Positions 17,494-26,398 are shown, numbered from the stretch's first letter. The stretch is 64,000 nt of DNA from Bogoriella caseilytica (GCF_003752405.1 NZ_RKHK01000001.1:806001-870000), one strand, 5' to 3'. Translations and numbers: made by a program. Notes: generated from the sequence alone by a model not told the origin.

Positions 17494-18705
17494 TCAGGCC
17501 TGGCCGCTGTCGACCTGCTCCTGGGTGTAGTAGCCGGTGTCCACCAGGGCCTCGGTGATGTTGTCCTGCAGCACCATCTCGATGTCGAGGAGGTAGGACG
17601 GCACGACGATCTGACCGTTGTCGTAGGTCTCGGTGTCATTCGCCTCGGGCTCACTGCCCTCCAGGAAGGCCTGGGCGGCAGCCACGGCCTGGTCGGCCAG
17701 CAGGCGGGTGTCCTTGAAGATGGTGGAGTACTGAATGCCCTGGTCGATCAGGCTGACCGAGGCGATCTCGGCGTCCTGGCCGGAGACCACGGGCATGCCC
17801 TCGTCGATGGTCGGGCCCCAGCCGTCGTTGCGCAGCGCGGTGATGATGCCGCGCGAGAGCGGGTCGGCCGGCGCCAGCACGGCGTGGAGTTCGTCGTCCC
17901 CGCTGTAGTGGGTGGTCAGCAGGTTCTCCATGCGTTCCTGCGCGGTCTCCTGCTCCCAGCGCTGGATGGCGACCTGACCGAAGTCGGTCTGGCCCGAGGG
18001 CACCTCGAGGGTGCCGTCGTCGAAGTAGGGCTCCAGGGTGTCCATCGCGCCGTCGAAGAAGAAGTGCGCGTTGTTGTCATCGGGCGAGCCCGCGAAGAGC
18101 TCGATGTTGAACGGCCCCTCGGGTGCGTCGTCGACCGGCTCGAGGTCGTCGTCCACCAGGCCGAGGCCGTGCAGGATGGAGTTGGCCTGGGCCACGCCCA
18201 CGGAGTAGTTGTCGAAGGTGACGTAGAAGTCCACGTTCGGGCTCTCGGTCAGCAGCCGGTCGTAGGCGATCACGGGGATGCCCGCGTCGGCCGCGGCCTG
18301 GAGCTGACCGGTCAGGGCGGTGCCGTCGATCGAGGCGACGATGAGGACGTCGACCTCGTTGCCGATCATGGTGTCCAGCTGCTGCTGCTGGGTGGGGATG
18401 TCGTCGTTGGCGAACTGCAGGTCGACGTTGTATCCCGCCTCCTCCAGACCTTCCTGGACGTTGTTGGCGTCGTTGATCCACCGCTCGTAGGTCTGGGTGG
18501 GCATCGCGACGCCGGCGGTGAGATCGCCCGGGTCCTCGGCGTCAGCGTCGGTGTCCGTGTCCGTGTCGGTGTCGGTGTCGGTATCGACGTCGGTGTCCAC
18601 GTCGGTGTCGCCGCCGCCGGATCCCGCGCCTTCTCCGGCGCACGCGCCGAGAGCGAGGATCAGGGCTGCGCCAGCGCCGAGCGCTGTCATCCTGCTGCTT
18701 CGCAT
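17494..18705 (-). CDS. chvE: Sugar-binding lipoprotein of ABC importer (ChvE-like)
   Basis: 403 aa with a lipoprotein signal peptide ending [12 protein letters not shown] (Cys about 22). An acidic Thr-Asp repeat linker follows (about residues 33-58), encoded by hexanucleotide repeats, and then a periplasmic-binding-protein type I fold with [29 protein letters not shown] and VIAYDRLL, close to ChvE/XylF proteins. It captures monosaccharide outside the cell for the MmsAB-type permease. Upstream lie AAGGAGGAAG, a CCGCCC-TGA-GGGCGG hairpin and a leader of about 180 bases. The symbol denotes family resemblance; xylose as ligand is inferred from the neighbours. Confidence 0.9.
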   Translation of the reverse strand: MRSSRMTALGAGAALILALGACAGEGAGSGGGDTDVDTDVDTDTDTDTDTDTDADAEDPGDLTAGVAMPTQTYERWINDANNVQEGLEEAGYNVDLQFANDDIPTQQQQLDTMIGNEVDVLIVASIDGTALTGQLQAAADAGIPVIAYDRLLTESPNVDFYVTFDNYSVGVAQANSILHGLGLVDDDLEPVDDAPEGPFNIELFAGSPDDNNAHFFFDGAMDTLEPYFDDGTLEVPSGQTDFGQVAIQRWEQETAQERMENLLTTHYSGDDELHAVLAPADPLSRGIITALRNDGWGPTIDEGMPVVSGQDAEIASVSLIDQGIQYSTIFKDTRLLADQAVAAAQAFLEGSEPEANDTETYDNGQIVVPSYLLDIEMVLQDNITEALVDTGYYTQEQVDSGQA

Positions 18706-19028
18706 GGTTCTTCCTCCTTGAAGTTCCCGCCCTGAGGGCGGTGGTATGCCGTGTGGTGCGCACCCGGTGGCTGGCGGAGTGGTCGTGCAGCCGGGGAGTC
18801 CCGTGCTGTGTGGCCTGTGGCTCCTTCGCCTCAGCGTGCCCCCTGAGGGCTGCGCCCCGGGCGGGGCACTGGGGTGATGTTAACAATCACGAGACCCCCT
18901 TCGTCAATGCCCTGGCGGGGGTTTTTCGAGAACGGACCGAAAGTCCCGATCGGTGCGGGACGGTCCCGGTCGGCCGATCGACGAGCACTCGTTCGGAGCA
19001 TGTCGGTGCGGCGTCGTAGCGTGACCTC
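18706..19028. promoter_or_regulatory. Divergent control region of the sugar importer and radA
   Basis: GC-rich, no gene. It holds a 6-3-6 hairpin (18727-18741) just ahead of the binding-protein ribosome binding site, a 7-bp stem GTGCCCC/GGGGCAC (18836-18842 and 18863-18869), and the palindrome TGTTAACA (18878-18885) inside TGATGTTAACAATCA, a plausible regulator site for the importer operon. Confidence 0.45.
19017..19022 (+). promoter_or_regulatory. Putative -10 of a leaderless radA transcript
   Basis: TAGCGT ends six bases before ATG 19029; no ribosome binding site is evident. Confidence 0.45.
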
Positions 19029-20489
19029 ATGAGTTCCAAGACGCGGGCCCGGCCGGCCTACCGCTGCACCGAATGCGGCTGGACGGCGGCCAAGTGGGTG
19101 GGGCGCTGCGGCGAATGCCAGGCCTGGGGCACCGTGGAAGAAGCTGCCGGAGGGGTCGGCGGCGCGGCGGGAAAGACCGGCGGCATCGCAGCTGCGGCCG
19201 CCACGGCACCTGGCCGCCCCGCACGGCGGATCAGTGAGATCGGTGAGGACGAGACCGGGGTCCGTCTGCGCACCGGGCTGGGAGAACTGGACCGGGTGCT
19301 CGGCGGCGGCCTGGTGCCCGGGCAGGTGCTGCTGCTCTCCGGGGAGCCCGGGGCGGGCAAATCCACGCTGCTGCTCAATGCCGCCGACGCGGTCGCACGC
19401 TCCACCGGCCAGCCGGTGCTCTACCTCTCCGGCGAGGAGTCGGTCCAGCAGATCGGCACCCGGGCCGCGCGCATCGGGGCGCGCAGCGAACACCTCTACG
19501 TCGCCGACACCACGGATCTCGGTGAGGCCATGGGCCACCTGGAGGCCCTGACCACCGGGCGGGGTGCCGGCGTGGCGCTGGTGATCGTGGACTCGGTGCA
19601 GACCCTGGCCTCCGCCGAGATCGAGGGCCGCCCGGGCGGGGTCGCTCAGGTGATGGCCGTGGCCACCGCCTGGACGCGCCTGGCCAAGGCCAGTGGCATC
19701 CCGGTCTGCCTGGTGGGCCAGGTGACCAAGGAGTCCACGGTGGCGGGGCCGCGGGCCCTCGAGCACGTGGCCGACACGACCCTGGCGATGGAGGGCGATC
19801 GGCAGACCACACTGCGGCTGCTGCGCGCGGTGAAGAACCGCTTCGGACCGGCCGATGAGGTGGCCTGCTTCGAGCAGACCGAGACCGGCCTGGCCGAGGT
19901 GGCCGACCCGTCCTCCCTGTTCCGCGGGGTGCGCAGTGAGCCCGCGGCCGGCACCTGCATCACCGTCACCGTGGAGGGGCGGCGCCCGCTGCTGGCCGAG
20001 GTCCAGGCCCTGGTGACCCCTACTCCGGCGCCCAACCCGCGCCGCGGCGTCTCCGGCCTGGACTCCTCTCGCGTGTCCATGCTGATCGCGGTCACCGAGC
20101 GCCTGGCCGGGGTGCGCCTGCACGACAGGGACGTCTACGCCGCCACCGTCGGCGGGATGCGCTCGAATGACCCCGGCGCGGACCTCGCCGTCTGCCTGGC
20201 GATCGCCTCCGCGGCCTCCGAACGCCCCCTGCCGCTGGACGCTGCGGCCATCGGGGAGGTCTCGTTGTCGGGCGACATCCGGCGGGTGACCATGCTCGGT
20301 CAGCGCGTGGCCGAGGCCGCGCGGCTGGGGTATCGCCGCATCATCGTCCCGGCCGGCACGAAGGACTCGCTGCCCGGGGGCTCGGGCGGGGGTCGGGGCG
20401 GTGCTGGCGGTTCGGGCCGGCACAGCGCCGAGCTGATCGAGGTGGATTCGTTGCGCGAGGCGCTCTCGGCCCTGGGTCGGATGAGCTAG
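19029..20489 (+). CDS. radA: DNA repair protein RadA (Sms)
   Basis: 486 aa, full length. The N-terminal zinc finger is CTECG...GRCGEC (Cys13, 16, 27, 30). The RecA-like ATPase core has Walker A GEPGAGKST (about residues 104-112), the LYLSGEES strand and the RadA-specific KNRFG motif (about 268-272). The C-terminal part is the Lon-protease-like domain (DRDVYAATVGGMR, GEVSLSGDIR). RadA helps process recombination intermediates and branch migration. A Gly/Ser-rich loop near the C-terminus (about residues 451-465) is unusual but low in complexity. A housekeeping gene, divergent from the sugar importer. Confidence 0.97.
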   Translation: MSSKTRARPAYRCTECGWTAAKWVGRCGECQAWGTVEEAAGGVGGAAGKTGGIAAAAATAPGRPARRISEIGEDETGVRLRTGLGELDRVLGGGLVPGQVLLLSGEPGAGKSTLLLNAADAVARSTGQPVLYLSGEESVQQIGTRAARIGARSEHLYVADTTDLGEAMGHLEALTTGRGAGVALVIVDSVQTLASAEIEGRPGGVAQVMAVATAWTRLAKASGIPVCLVGQVTKESTVAGPRALEHVADTTLAMEGDRQTTLRLLRAVKNRFGPADEVACFEQTETGLAEVADPSSLFRGVRSEPAAGTCITVTVEGRRPLLAEVQALVTPTPAPNPRRGVSGLDSSRVSMLIAVTERLAGVRLHDRDVYAATVGGMRSNDPGADLAVCLAIASAASERPLPLDAAAIGEVSLSGDIRRVTMLGQRVAEAARLGYRRIIVPAGTKDSLPGGSGGGRGGAGGSGRHSAELIEVDSLREALSALGRMS

Positions 20490-20505
20490 GCCCGCGCGGA
20501 TGCGC

Positions 20506-20539
20506 TCACTCGAAGGCGCCGAATCACTCGAAGGCGCCG
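20506..20539. repeat. 18-bp-period tandem duplication of a gene end
   Basis: TCACTCGAAGGCGCCG occurs at 20506-20521 and 20524-20539. On the minus strand each copy encodes Gly-Ala-Phe-Glu-stop, so the last codons and stop of the kinase gene are duplicated in frame. Confidence 0.75.
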
Positions 20540-21285
20540 GCGCGCAGCCGGGCGGCGTCGCGCCGGTACATGGCGGCGTGCTCCCAGAAGTCCGCGCGGC
20601 CGGTCTCGGCGGCCCGGGCGTCGGTGAAGGCAGCCAGCGCCTCCAGTCGTTCCGCGGCGACCTCGTGCAGCTCGGCCGGTTCGACGTCGAGCCCGTAGGC
20701 CGCCAGCAGCAGCTCCAGCCGGTGGGCCCGCGCCCGGGGAGCATCGGCGAAGCCCGGGGCCTCAGCGAGCCCGGGAGCGTCCTCGGCGTAGGGCACCATC
20801 CGGTAGGCGAGGTAGGCCAGATCCCACACGCGCGGCCCGGGTGAGGCCATGTCATGGTCGATCACCCCGGTCAGCCGGCCGGCGCTGACCAGCAGGTTGT
20901 AGGGCGCGACGTCGTTGTGGCAGATCACCTCAGCCGGTTCGTGCCGGTCCTGCCGCCAGAGCAGATCGGCGGCCACCAGATCCGTGCTGGCCTCGTGCAT
21001 GCGCCGCAGCAACGCGGCTGCCTGGCGCAGCAAGTCCTCGCTCCACAGCTGCGCGGGCGGCAGGCCGGCCATGACCCCACCGGGCAGGAAGGTGAGGATT
21101 TCCCGGCCGCGCTCATCGACACCCAGGGGCCGAGGGCACTCCGCGATGCCGTGCTCGGCATAGGCCCGCAGCAGGGTGTGCACGGCGGGCGTCCAGGGGC
21201 CTGTCACGCGCCGCACCGTCTCGCCCACGCGCACCACCGGATCCATGTTGCCGCCGGTCAGGGGCGTTTCGACCTCATCCTCCAT
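20524..21285 (-). CDS. Aminoglycoside phosphotransferase (APH) family kinase
   Basis: 253 aa, protein-kinase-like fold of the APH/choline-kinase type. The catalytic loop is VICHNDVAPYNLL (His-x-Asp...Asn, about residues 138-150) and the metal-binding Asp is in GVIDHDMASPGPRVWDLAYLAY (about 157-178). These residues are intact, so a small-molecule kinase is likely. Many chromosomal actinobacterial members phosphorylate sugars, amino alcohols or unknown metabolites and give no drug resistance. Start ATG 21285 is preceded by TACAGT-N6, indicating a leaderless mRNA. The 3' end is tandemly duplicated downstream of the stop. Confidence 0.85.
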   Translation of the reverse strand: MEDEVETPLTGGNMDPVVRVGETVRRVTGPWTPAVHTLLRAYAEHGIAECPRPLGVDERGREILTFLPGGVMAGLPPAQLWSEDLLRQAAALLRRMHEASTDLVAADLLWRQDRHEPAEVICHNDVAPYNLLVSAGRLTGVIDHDMASPGPRVWDLAYLAYRMVPYAEDAPGLAEAPGFADAPRARAHRLELLLAAYGLDVEPAELHEVAAERLEALAAFTDARAAETGRADFWEHAAMYRRDAARLRAGAFE

Positions 21286-21291
21286 GGGGGG

Positions 21292-21297
21292 ACTGTA
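21292..21297 (-). promoter_or_regulatory. Putative -10 of a leaderless kinase transcript
   Basis: Minus-strand TACAGT six bases (CCCCCC) before ATG 21285, with no ribosome binding site. Confidence 0.5.
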
Positions 21298-21391
21298 GGC
21301 AGCGCATCAGTTCTTGTCCCATGGGGTGGACGTGCGGGGCGTCAGGCGGTGCGGTCAACCACCTTGTGCCTATCGATGGATTGGAGCTCAG

Positions 21392-22402
21392 ATGAAGGCT
21401 GTTCACGTTGTCGAACCGGGCAAGATCGCGGTGGTGGATGCCGCGCTCCCGGTACCCCAGGCCGACGAGGCGCTCCTGCGTGTGCGGTACGCGGGCATCT
21501 GTGGATCCGACCTGCAGACCTTCGCCGGCACTCAACCGTTCGCGACCTACCCGCGCGTGCCGGGCCACGAGTTCTCCGCCGAGGTGGTCGAGGTCAACGG
21601 GGACGCCCGGGACTTGACCCCCGGTCTGCTCGTGACCGGCAACCCGTACTTCAATTGCGGTGCCTGCTACTCGTGTCGGCGAGGGCTCGTGAACTGCTGC
21701 CAGAACAACGAGACGATGGGCGTCCACCGGGACGGGTCCTTCCAGGAGTACATCGTGATGCCCGTCGATCGGGTACACCCGGCTGCGGGGGTCGATCCGC
21801 AGATCGCTGCGATGGTCGAGCCCTTCTCCATCGGCTATCACGCGATGAATCGGGCGCGAGTGACTCGCGGCGACAAGGTCTTGGTGATCGGAGCCGGCGC
21901 GATCGGCATGCTCGCCATGGTCTCCGCGCAGGCGAAGGGGGCCGACGTGTGGATCGCAGACGTGCTCCCGGAACGGCTGGAGATCGCGCGGGCAATGGGC
22001 GCCAAGGACGCCTTCGACCTCCGGGGCACGGAGATGGCCGACGTGGCGTCCGCCGCCACGGGAGGCGACGGCTTCGACGTCGTTGCCGAGGCGACCGGGC
22101 TCCCGGTCAGCTTCCTCAACGCGATCGAGGCGGCTTCCTTCGGCGGAAGGATCGCGCTCATCGGGAACGGGACGCGTGAGGTCACCTTCAACCAGTCGAC
22201 GCTCATCAAGAAGGAGCTCGACGTCGTGGGCTCACGCAACAGCCTGAACGCCTTCGAGCCGTTGATCCAGCTCCTGCACAATCAGACCGTGGACATCGCA
22301 CCGATCCGCACGTCGGTCCGCCCGTTCACCGACACGGTCGACGCCATGCGCGATCTGCGTGAGCACCCGGACCGGAACATCAAGGTGCTCATCGAGTTCT
22401 GA
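21392..22402 (+). CDS. Zinc-dependent alcohol/polyol dehydrogenase (MDR family)
   Basis: 336 aa, medium-chain dehydrogenase. Catalytic zinc ligands are in AGICGSDLQ and PGHEFSAEV, with the Glu of MVEPFSIGYHA. Structural zinc cysteines are in CGACYSCRRGLVNCCQN. The NAD site is VIGAGAIGMLAMV. This resembles L-threonine 3-dehydrogenase, sorbitol dehydrogenase and galactonate/idonate-type sugar acid or polyol dehydrogenases; the exact substrate cannot be called. ATG 21392 has GGAG five bases upstream; a longer frame from 21314 has no ribosome binding site. It stands alone, convergent with the following minus-strand gene. Confidence 0.88.
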   Translation: MKAVHVVEPGKIAVVDAALPVPQADEALLRVRYAGICGSDLQTFAGTQPFATYPRVPGHEFSAEVVEVNGDARDLTPGLLVTGNPYFNCGACYSCRRGLVNCCQNNETMGVHRDGSFQEYIVMPVDRVHPAAGVDPQIAAMVEPFSIGYHAMNRARVTRGDKVLVIGAGAIGMLAMVSAQAKGADVWIADVLPERLEIARAMGAKDAFDLRGTEMADVASAATGGDGFDVVAEATGLPVSFLNAIEAASFGGRIALIGNGTREVTFNQSTLIKKELDVVGSRNSLNAFEPLIQLLHNQTVDIAPIRTSVRPFTDTVDAMRDLREHPDRNIKVLIEF

Positions 22403-22452
22403 CCGAGCAGACCGCACGCAGCGAGTCGCCGAGATCTGATCCCGGCGCTCGA

Positions 22453-23115
22453 TCAGCCCGCCACCTCGAAGACCGCATTCGCCTCCAGGGCATCCTCGTC
22501 CCTGCCGGCCATGGTGGCGCGGGCGCGGTAGGTGCCCGACTGGGCGTAGCCCTGCTCGCCCTCGCATCCCGGTGCCGAGCGCCGCCCGTCCCAGGTGCGG
22601 CTCACCTCGGTCTGGTCGCCGGAGGGAAGCAGCAGCATCCGCTCCGACGGCGGGGAACAGTCGTGGGTGGACCAGATCCGGTCCTCACCCGAGTGGACGA
22701 CGACGCCCAGCGTTCCGGCATCGAGCAGGCAGGCGGCCTCGCCGTCGTTCGCCGCGCTGAGGAGGAAGGTGCGCCCCTCGCTGCCATCGGTGTCCATGCT
22801 GACGCTCAGATCCGCCGGATCGCAGGCCTCGGGATCGGAGGCCCCCTCATCCGCATCGTCGGCGTCGTCCTCACCGTCACCTGGATCCGGATTCTGCTCG
22901 CCGGAGTCCTCGGTGACCTCGCCGTCGTCGAACAACCCACCGACCTGCCCCACCGCCCAGCTGCCGAGTGCCCACACACCCCACACGAGCAGGCCGAGCA
23001 CGATCAACAGCACCACCAGGGCCACCAGACGACGACGGCGGATGACCGCCTTGGAGGGCCGCTTCCGGCGCGGTCCGCCAGCGGGCGTGGTCCGCTTACC
23101 TGCCGAGGTGTTCAC
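22453..23115 (-). CDS. Membrane-anchored extracytoplasmic protein of unknown function
   Basis: 220 aa. A very basic N-terminus (about residues 1-30) is followed by one transmembrane helix (LVALVVLLIVLGLLVWGVWALG, about 31-52), an acidic Asp/Glu linker (about 63-92), and a small exported domain with four Cys (CDPADLSVSM, EAACLLDAG, HDCSPPSE, APGCEGEQ) that could form two disulfides. This single-pass layout is common in actinobacteria and gives no specific function. The GTG start at 23115 has TAGCGT six bases upstream, indicating leaderless expression. Confidence 0.75.
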   Translation of the reverse strand: MNTSAGKRTTPAGGPRRKRPSKAVIRRRRLVALVVLLIVLGLLVWGVWALGSWAVGQVGGLFDDGEVTEDSGEQNPDPGDGEDDADDADEGASDPEACDPADLSVSMDTDGSEGRTFLLSAANDGEAACLLDAGTLGVVVHSGEDRIWSTHDCSPPSERMLLLPSGDQTEVSRTWDGRRSAPGCEGEQGYAQSGTYRARATMAGRDEDALEANAVFEVAG

Positions 23116-23121
23116 GGGTTG

Positions 23122-23127
23122 ACGCTA
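23122..23127 (-). promoter_or_regulatory. Putative -10 of a leaderless transcript
   Basis: Minus-strand TAGCGT, six bases before GTG 23115. Confidence 0.45.
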
Positions 23128-23194
23128 CGCCGCCGGCCCCAGCGATCCGCGGCTACACGCCGGAAGGGGGCCGCCTATCCCCACTCCGGCCAGC

Positions 23195-25846
23195 TCAGTG
23201 CGCCGCTGGGTCCGCAGACGGAAGTGAGCCGGCACGAGTCGCCGCAGGCACGCCGCCGCTGGTCCACGCGACCCGGTGCTCCGCTCTGCCATGCCTCAGT
23301 TCGATGCCTGGCGCTCCCGGCAGTTCGAGTACAGCAGTCACCCCCACCGGCACTTCAGTGCAGACCACCAGCTCCTCGCCCTCGATCCGCCAGTCGATGG
23401 CCACGCGGCCGTACGGCGACTCGTGCTCAGCACGCGCCGAGGTGAGGCCCCCGCCGGGCCGCGGGGCGAACCGTACGCGCCGATAGCCCGGCTCTGCCGA
23501 CGCCAACCCGGCGACCACCCGGTGCATCCAATCGGCCACTGCACCGAGAGCGTAGTGGTTGAAGGAGGTCATCGATCCCGGGTTGACCGTGCCGTCCGGC
23601 AGCATCGAGTCCCACCGTTCCCACACGGTAGTGGCTCCCTGCAGCACCTGGTAGAGCCACGAGGGGCACTCGCGTTCCAGGAGCAGGTCGTAGGCGACCT
23701 CAATCTCACCCGTATCGGTCAGCGCGTCCGAGACCAACGGGGTACCGACGAACCCGGTGGCGATCCGGTTCCCGGACTCACGCACCAGCTCGGCAAGACG
23801 CCGGCCCGCAGCAGCGCGCTGTTCCTGGGGCAACAGATTGAAGCGCAGTGCCAGGGCGTAGGCAGTCTGGGCGTCGCTGGCCATCCGCCCGTCCGGCCGG
23901 ACGTACTTGCCCACGAAGGCGAGCCGGACCGCCTCGGCCAGGGCGCTGTAGTGCGCAGCCTCCTCCCGGCCGAGGATGCGCGCCATCACGGCCACATTGC
24001 GCGCCGATGCCGCGAAGTAGGCAGTGGCCACCAGGTAGCGGTCGGTCTGGGCATCGGCTGGATCCTGCGGTGGTGCGGCCGGGTCCAGCCAGTCACCCAG
24101 TTGGAATCCCGTATCCCACAGATGGTCCTCGCCGGCCAATCGGTCGAGAAGGTCGACCCACCGACGAGCGGACTCGAACTGCCGGTCCAGGATGCCGGAG
24201 TCGCCGAAGCGCTCATGGAGGGTGAGCGGGGTGAAGGTTGCCACGTCGCCCCAGGCGGCGCCGGGCCGGAGCGGCGTCCAGCGCTGCCGGGCGGGGATCA
24301 CTGGGACGTACCAGGGCACCGTGCCGTCCGGGAGCTGCTCCCGCTCGACATCCTGGAGCCAGCCCGCGAGCATGCCGCAGACGTCGTAGAGGAAACTCGC
24401 CGTCGGGGCGAAGACCTGGATGTCGCCGGTCCACCCCACCCGCTCATCGCGCTGGGGGCAGTCAGTCGGAATGTCGAGGAAGTTGCCGCGCATTCCCCAG
24501 ACGATGTTGTCGTGCAGCTGGTTGACGAGCGGGTCCGAGCACTCGAACCAGCCGATCCGCTGCAGATCGGTGTGGTAGACCCGGCCGACGATGTCCCCTG
24601 CAGCGATCGCGGCGTGAAGATCCCCGGGCCAACCATCGACCTCGACGTACCGGAAGCCGTGGAACGTGAATCGCGGCTCCCACTCCTCACCCGTGGACCG
24701 CCCGGCCAGGATGTAGCGGTCGGTCGATCGCGCGTCACGAAGCGGGCGGGTATAGATCTCCCCGTCCTGCAGTACCTCGGCGGTACGCAGGGTCACCACG
24801 GCCCCGGCCGGGCCCTGCACGCGGATCCGCACTCGCCCGGTGAAGTTCTGACCGAAGTCGAGGACTTGATGGCCCGATGGCGTTTCTACGACCTCGATCG
24901 GGGTGAGCTCCTGGGTACAGCGCACCGGCGGACCCAGAGGCGCGCGCAGCGTCGCCGGATCCCTCTCGCGGACCGAGACGGGCGTCCACCCGGAACCGCG
25001 ACAGCCGGGCTCGGACCAGCCGGTCAGCTCCTCGCGGGCGTCGTAGTCCTCACCGTCATAGATGTTGGAGCGCAGGATCGGGCTCGGCGCCGCTTGCCAG
25101 GAGTGGTCGGTGGCAATGACGTCCCGGCGCCCGTCGTCGTATGTGAGCTCGAGCTGACCGAGGAAGGACAGGTCAGAGCCGTAGAGATTGCGGAAACCGC
25201 CGCGCCAGCCCAGCCGGCCCCGGTACCATCCCTCGCCCAGCCAAGCGCCCACTGCGTTGACCCCGGCCCGCAGGTGTTCTGTGACGTCATAGGTGTAGTA
25301 GCGCAGGTGCTTGGGGTAGACGGTCCACCCCGGCGACATCGCATCATCGCCCACACGGCGGCCATTGATCTCCGCCTCGTAGAGCCCGTGGGCCGAAGCG
25401 TAGAGCCGGGCCATCACCAGCCCGTCACCGACCTCGAACTCGCGGCGCACGAGCGCGCCGCGGCGGTCATCGGACGCTGGATCCTCTTCCCAGGTACCGC
25501 CCACCGGCTGCGCGATCCACTCTGCGGCCTCCAGCAGCCCTGCCTCCAGCACCGTCGCTTCGCTCCATGCCGAGGGAGTCTGCTCAGCATCGAACACCCG
25601 CACGCGCAGGGTGGCGCGCTCCCGTGAGCTCAGTGCCTGCCCGGGCCACGGCACGAGAACCTGTTCGTCCGAAGCCACGTGATAGTTCTCGACGCCACAG
25701 GTGCGTGAGACCTCGATCTCGTAGGCGGATTGCACCCAGCCGGGTTGCGCACCGGTGATCTTCCACGAGAGACGGGGGGCGCTCTCACCGATACCGAGAG
25801 GCACCCGGTGGTGCTCAATGACCGGCGCAGCCGGGATGGCCGTCAT
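23195..25846 (-). CDS. Alpha-L-rhamnosidase, GH78
   Basis: 883 aa. N-terminal beta domains (RLSWKITGAQPGWVQSAYEI, then DDAMSPGWTVYPKHLRYYTYDVT) are followed by a (alpha/alpha)6 barrel with the GH78 catalytic segment DIPTDCPQRDERVGWTGDIQ and a C-terminal beta domain. It hydrolyses terminal alpha-L-rhamnose from plant polysaccharides or glycosides. No signal peptide is seen, so the enzyme is cytoplasmic and its substrate must be imported. The start at 25846 gives GAAGGAG nine bases upstream; 25852 is too close to it. Divergent from a sugar ABC operon, with TGACACGTATCA 22 bases upstream of the start, so both are likely co-regulated. Confidence 0.94.
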   Translation of the reverse strand: MTAIPAAPVIEHHRVPLGIGESAPRLSWKITGAQPGWVQSAYEIEVSRTCGVENYHVASDEQVLVPWPGQALSSRERATLRVRVFDAEQTPSAWSEATVLEAGLLEAAEWIAQPVGGTWEEDPASDDRRGALVRREFEVGDGLVMARLYASAHGLYEAEINGRRVGDDAMSPGWTVYPKHLRYYTYDVTEHLRAGVNAVGAWLGEGWYRGRLGWRGGFRNLYGSDLSFLGQLELTYDDGRRDVIATDHSWQAAPSPILRSNIYDGEDYDAREELTGWSEPGCRGSGWTPVSVRERDPATLRAPLGPPVRCTQELTPIEVVETPSGHQVLDFGQNFTGRVRIRVQGPAGAVVTLRTAEVLQDGEIYTRPLRDARSTDRYILAGRSTGEEWEPRFTFHGFRYVEVDGWPGDLHAAIAAGDIVGRVYHTDLQRIGWFECSDPLVNQLHDNIVWGMRGNFLDIPTDCPQRDERVGWTGDIQVFAPTASFLYDVCGMLAGWLQDVEREQLPDGTVPWYVPVIPARQRWTPLRPGAAWGDVATFTPLTLHERFGDSGILDRQFESARRWVDLLDRLAGEDHLWDTGFQLGDWLDPAAPPQDPADAQTDRYLVATAYFAASARNVAVMARILGREEAAHYSALAEAVRLAFVGKYVRPDGRMASDAQTAYALALRFNLLPQEQRAAAGRRLAELVRESGNRIATGFVGTPLVSDALTDTGEIEVAYDLLLERECPSWLYQVLQGATTVWERWDSMLPDGTVNPGSMTSFNHYALGAVADWMHRVVAGLASAEPGYRRVRFAPRPGGGLTSARAEHESPYGRVAIDWRIEGEELVVCTEVPVGVTAVLELPGAPGIELRHGRAEHRVAWTSGGVPAATRAGSLPSADPAAH

Positions 25847-25867
25847 GAACATACGCTCCTTCGAGTA

Positions 25868-25879
25868 TGACACGTATCA
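25868..25879. promoter_or_regulatory. Operator copy 1, TGACACGTATCA
   Basis: Twelve-base palindrome with a central ACGT, LacI-family style, 22 bases upstream of the rhamnosidase start, where it could overlap the promoter or ribosome binding region. Confidence 0.6.
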
Positions 25880-25910
25880 ACATCTGCTGGAACGGAGCGT
25901 ATCATTCACT

Positions 25911-25922
25911 TGATACGTTTCA
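25911..25922. promoter_or_regulatory. Operator copy 2, TGATACGTTTCA
   Basis: Second copy, spaced 43 bases (about four helical turns) from copy 1; one base off a perfect palindrome. Confidence 0.55.
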
Positions 25923-26210
25923 ATCGCAACAAGCGGACACCCGATAACGCCTTCACCCCCACTCAGAACCCCCGGAACGACCTCACAGGCCACGTGCGCG
26001 AGCGGCACCACGCCCTGCGTGCCGGCCGCCCCCAGGGCTGGCGCCACCAGCACCTCGCCATGGTCGACGGCATGCCCACCGCGGCGCGGAAGTTCGGCTT
26101 CGACTCCGGGCGCCCGTCTGCGACGGCAACCCGTCCGCAGCACGGGTTCATCGCACCCCGCAAGCCTGACCTCACCCGAAGCCCGGGCCGGACGGGACCG
26201 TGTCAGATAC

Positions 26211-26222
26211 TGACACGTATCA
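26211..26222. promoter_or_regulatory. Operator copy 3, TGACACGTATCA
   Basis: Identical to copy 1. Its left half is also the right arm of TGTCAG-ATA-CTGACA (26201-26215), so two inverted repeats interlock here. Confidence 0.55.
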
Positions 26223-26357
26223 AGCTATGGCCGACCTCGCTGACACCCCACCCCGGCGCCCGGGCGCCACCGTTACGGAACTGTGACCGCAACGGCTGGG
26301 CTGGATCGAGCCCGAACCTTGACACGACCCGGGAGCGGGACATAGCGTTTGCTCGAT

Positions 26358-26369
26358 TGATACGTGTCA
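26358..26369. promoter_or_regulatory. Operator copy 4, TGATACGTGTCA
   Basis: Fourth copy, 29 bases upstream of the binding-protein start and just ahead of its AAGGAGG ribosome binding site, so it lies at or downstream of the transcription start. Confidence 0.6.
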
Positions 26370-26398
26370 ATGGGACCTTTCAAGGAGGAAACGTGTCC

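Larger units (their letters stand above)
25847..26398. promoter_or_regulatory. Long divergent control region with four palindromic operators
   Basis: About 550 bases between the rhamnosidase and ABC importer starts. Apart from four TGAYACGTNTCA sites, one TGTCAG-ATA-CTGACA inverted repeat (26201-26215) overlaps the third site. An open frame from 25910 runs into the binding-protein gene but begins with no ribosome binding site and encodes nothing recognisable, so I treat it as non-coding. Confidence 0.6.

Noticed and set aside
18831-20855. 674-codon minus-strand open frame
   Set aside because: It runs antisense through radA, whose motifs are complete; composition is the typical shadow of a high-GC gene and no domain is seen.
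23276-25627. 783-codon plus-strand open frame
   Set aside because: Antisense shadow of the GH78 gene; no ribosome binding site or recognisable domain.
25910-26398. N-terminal extension of the sugar-binding protein
   Set aside because: The lipobox signal peptide begins at 26399 after GGAGG; the extension would bury it and covers three operator copies.
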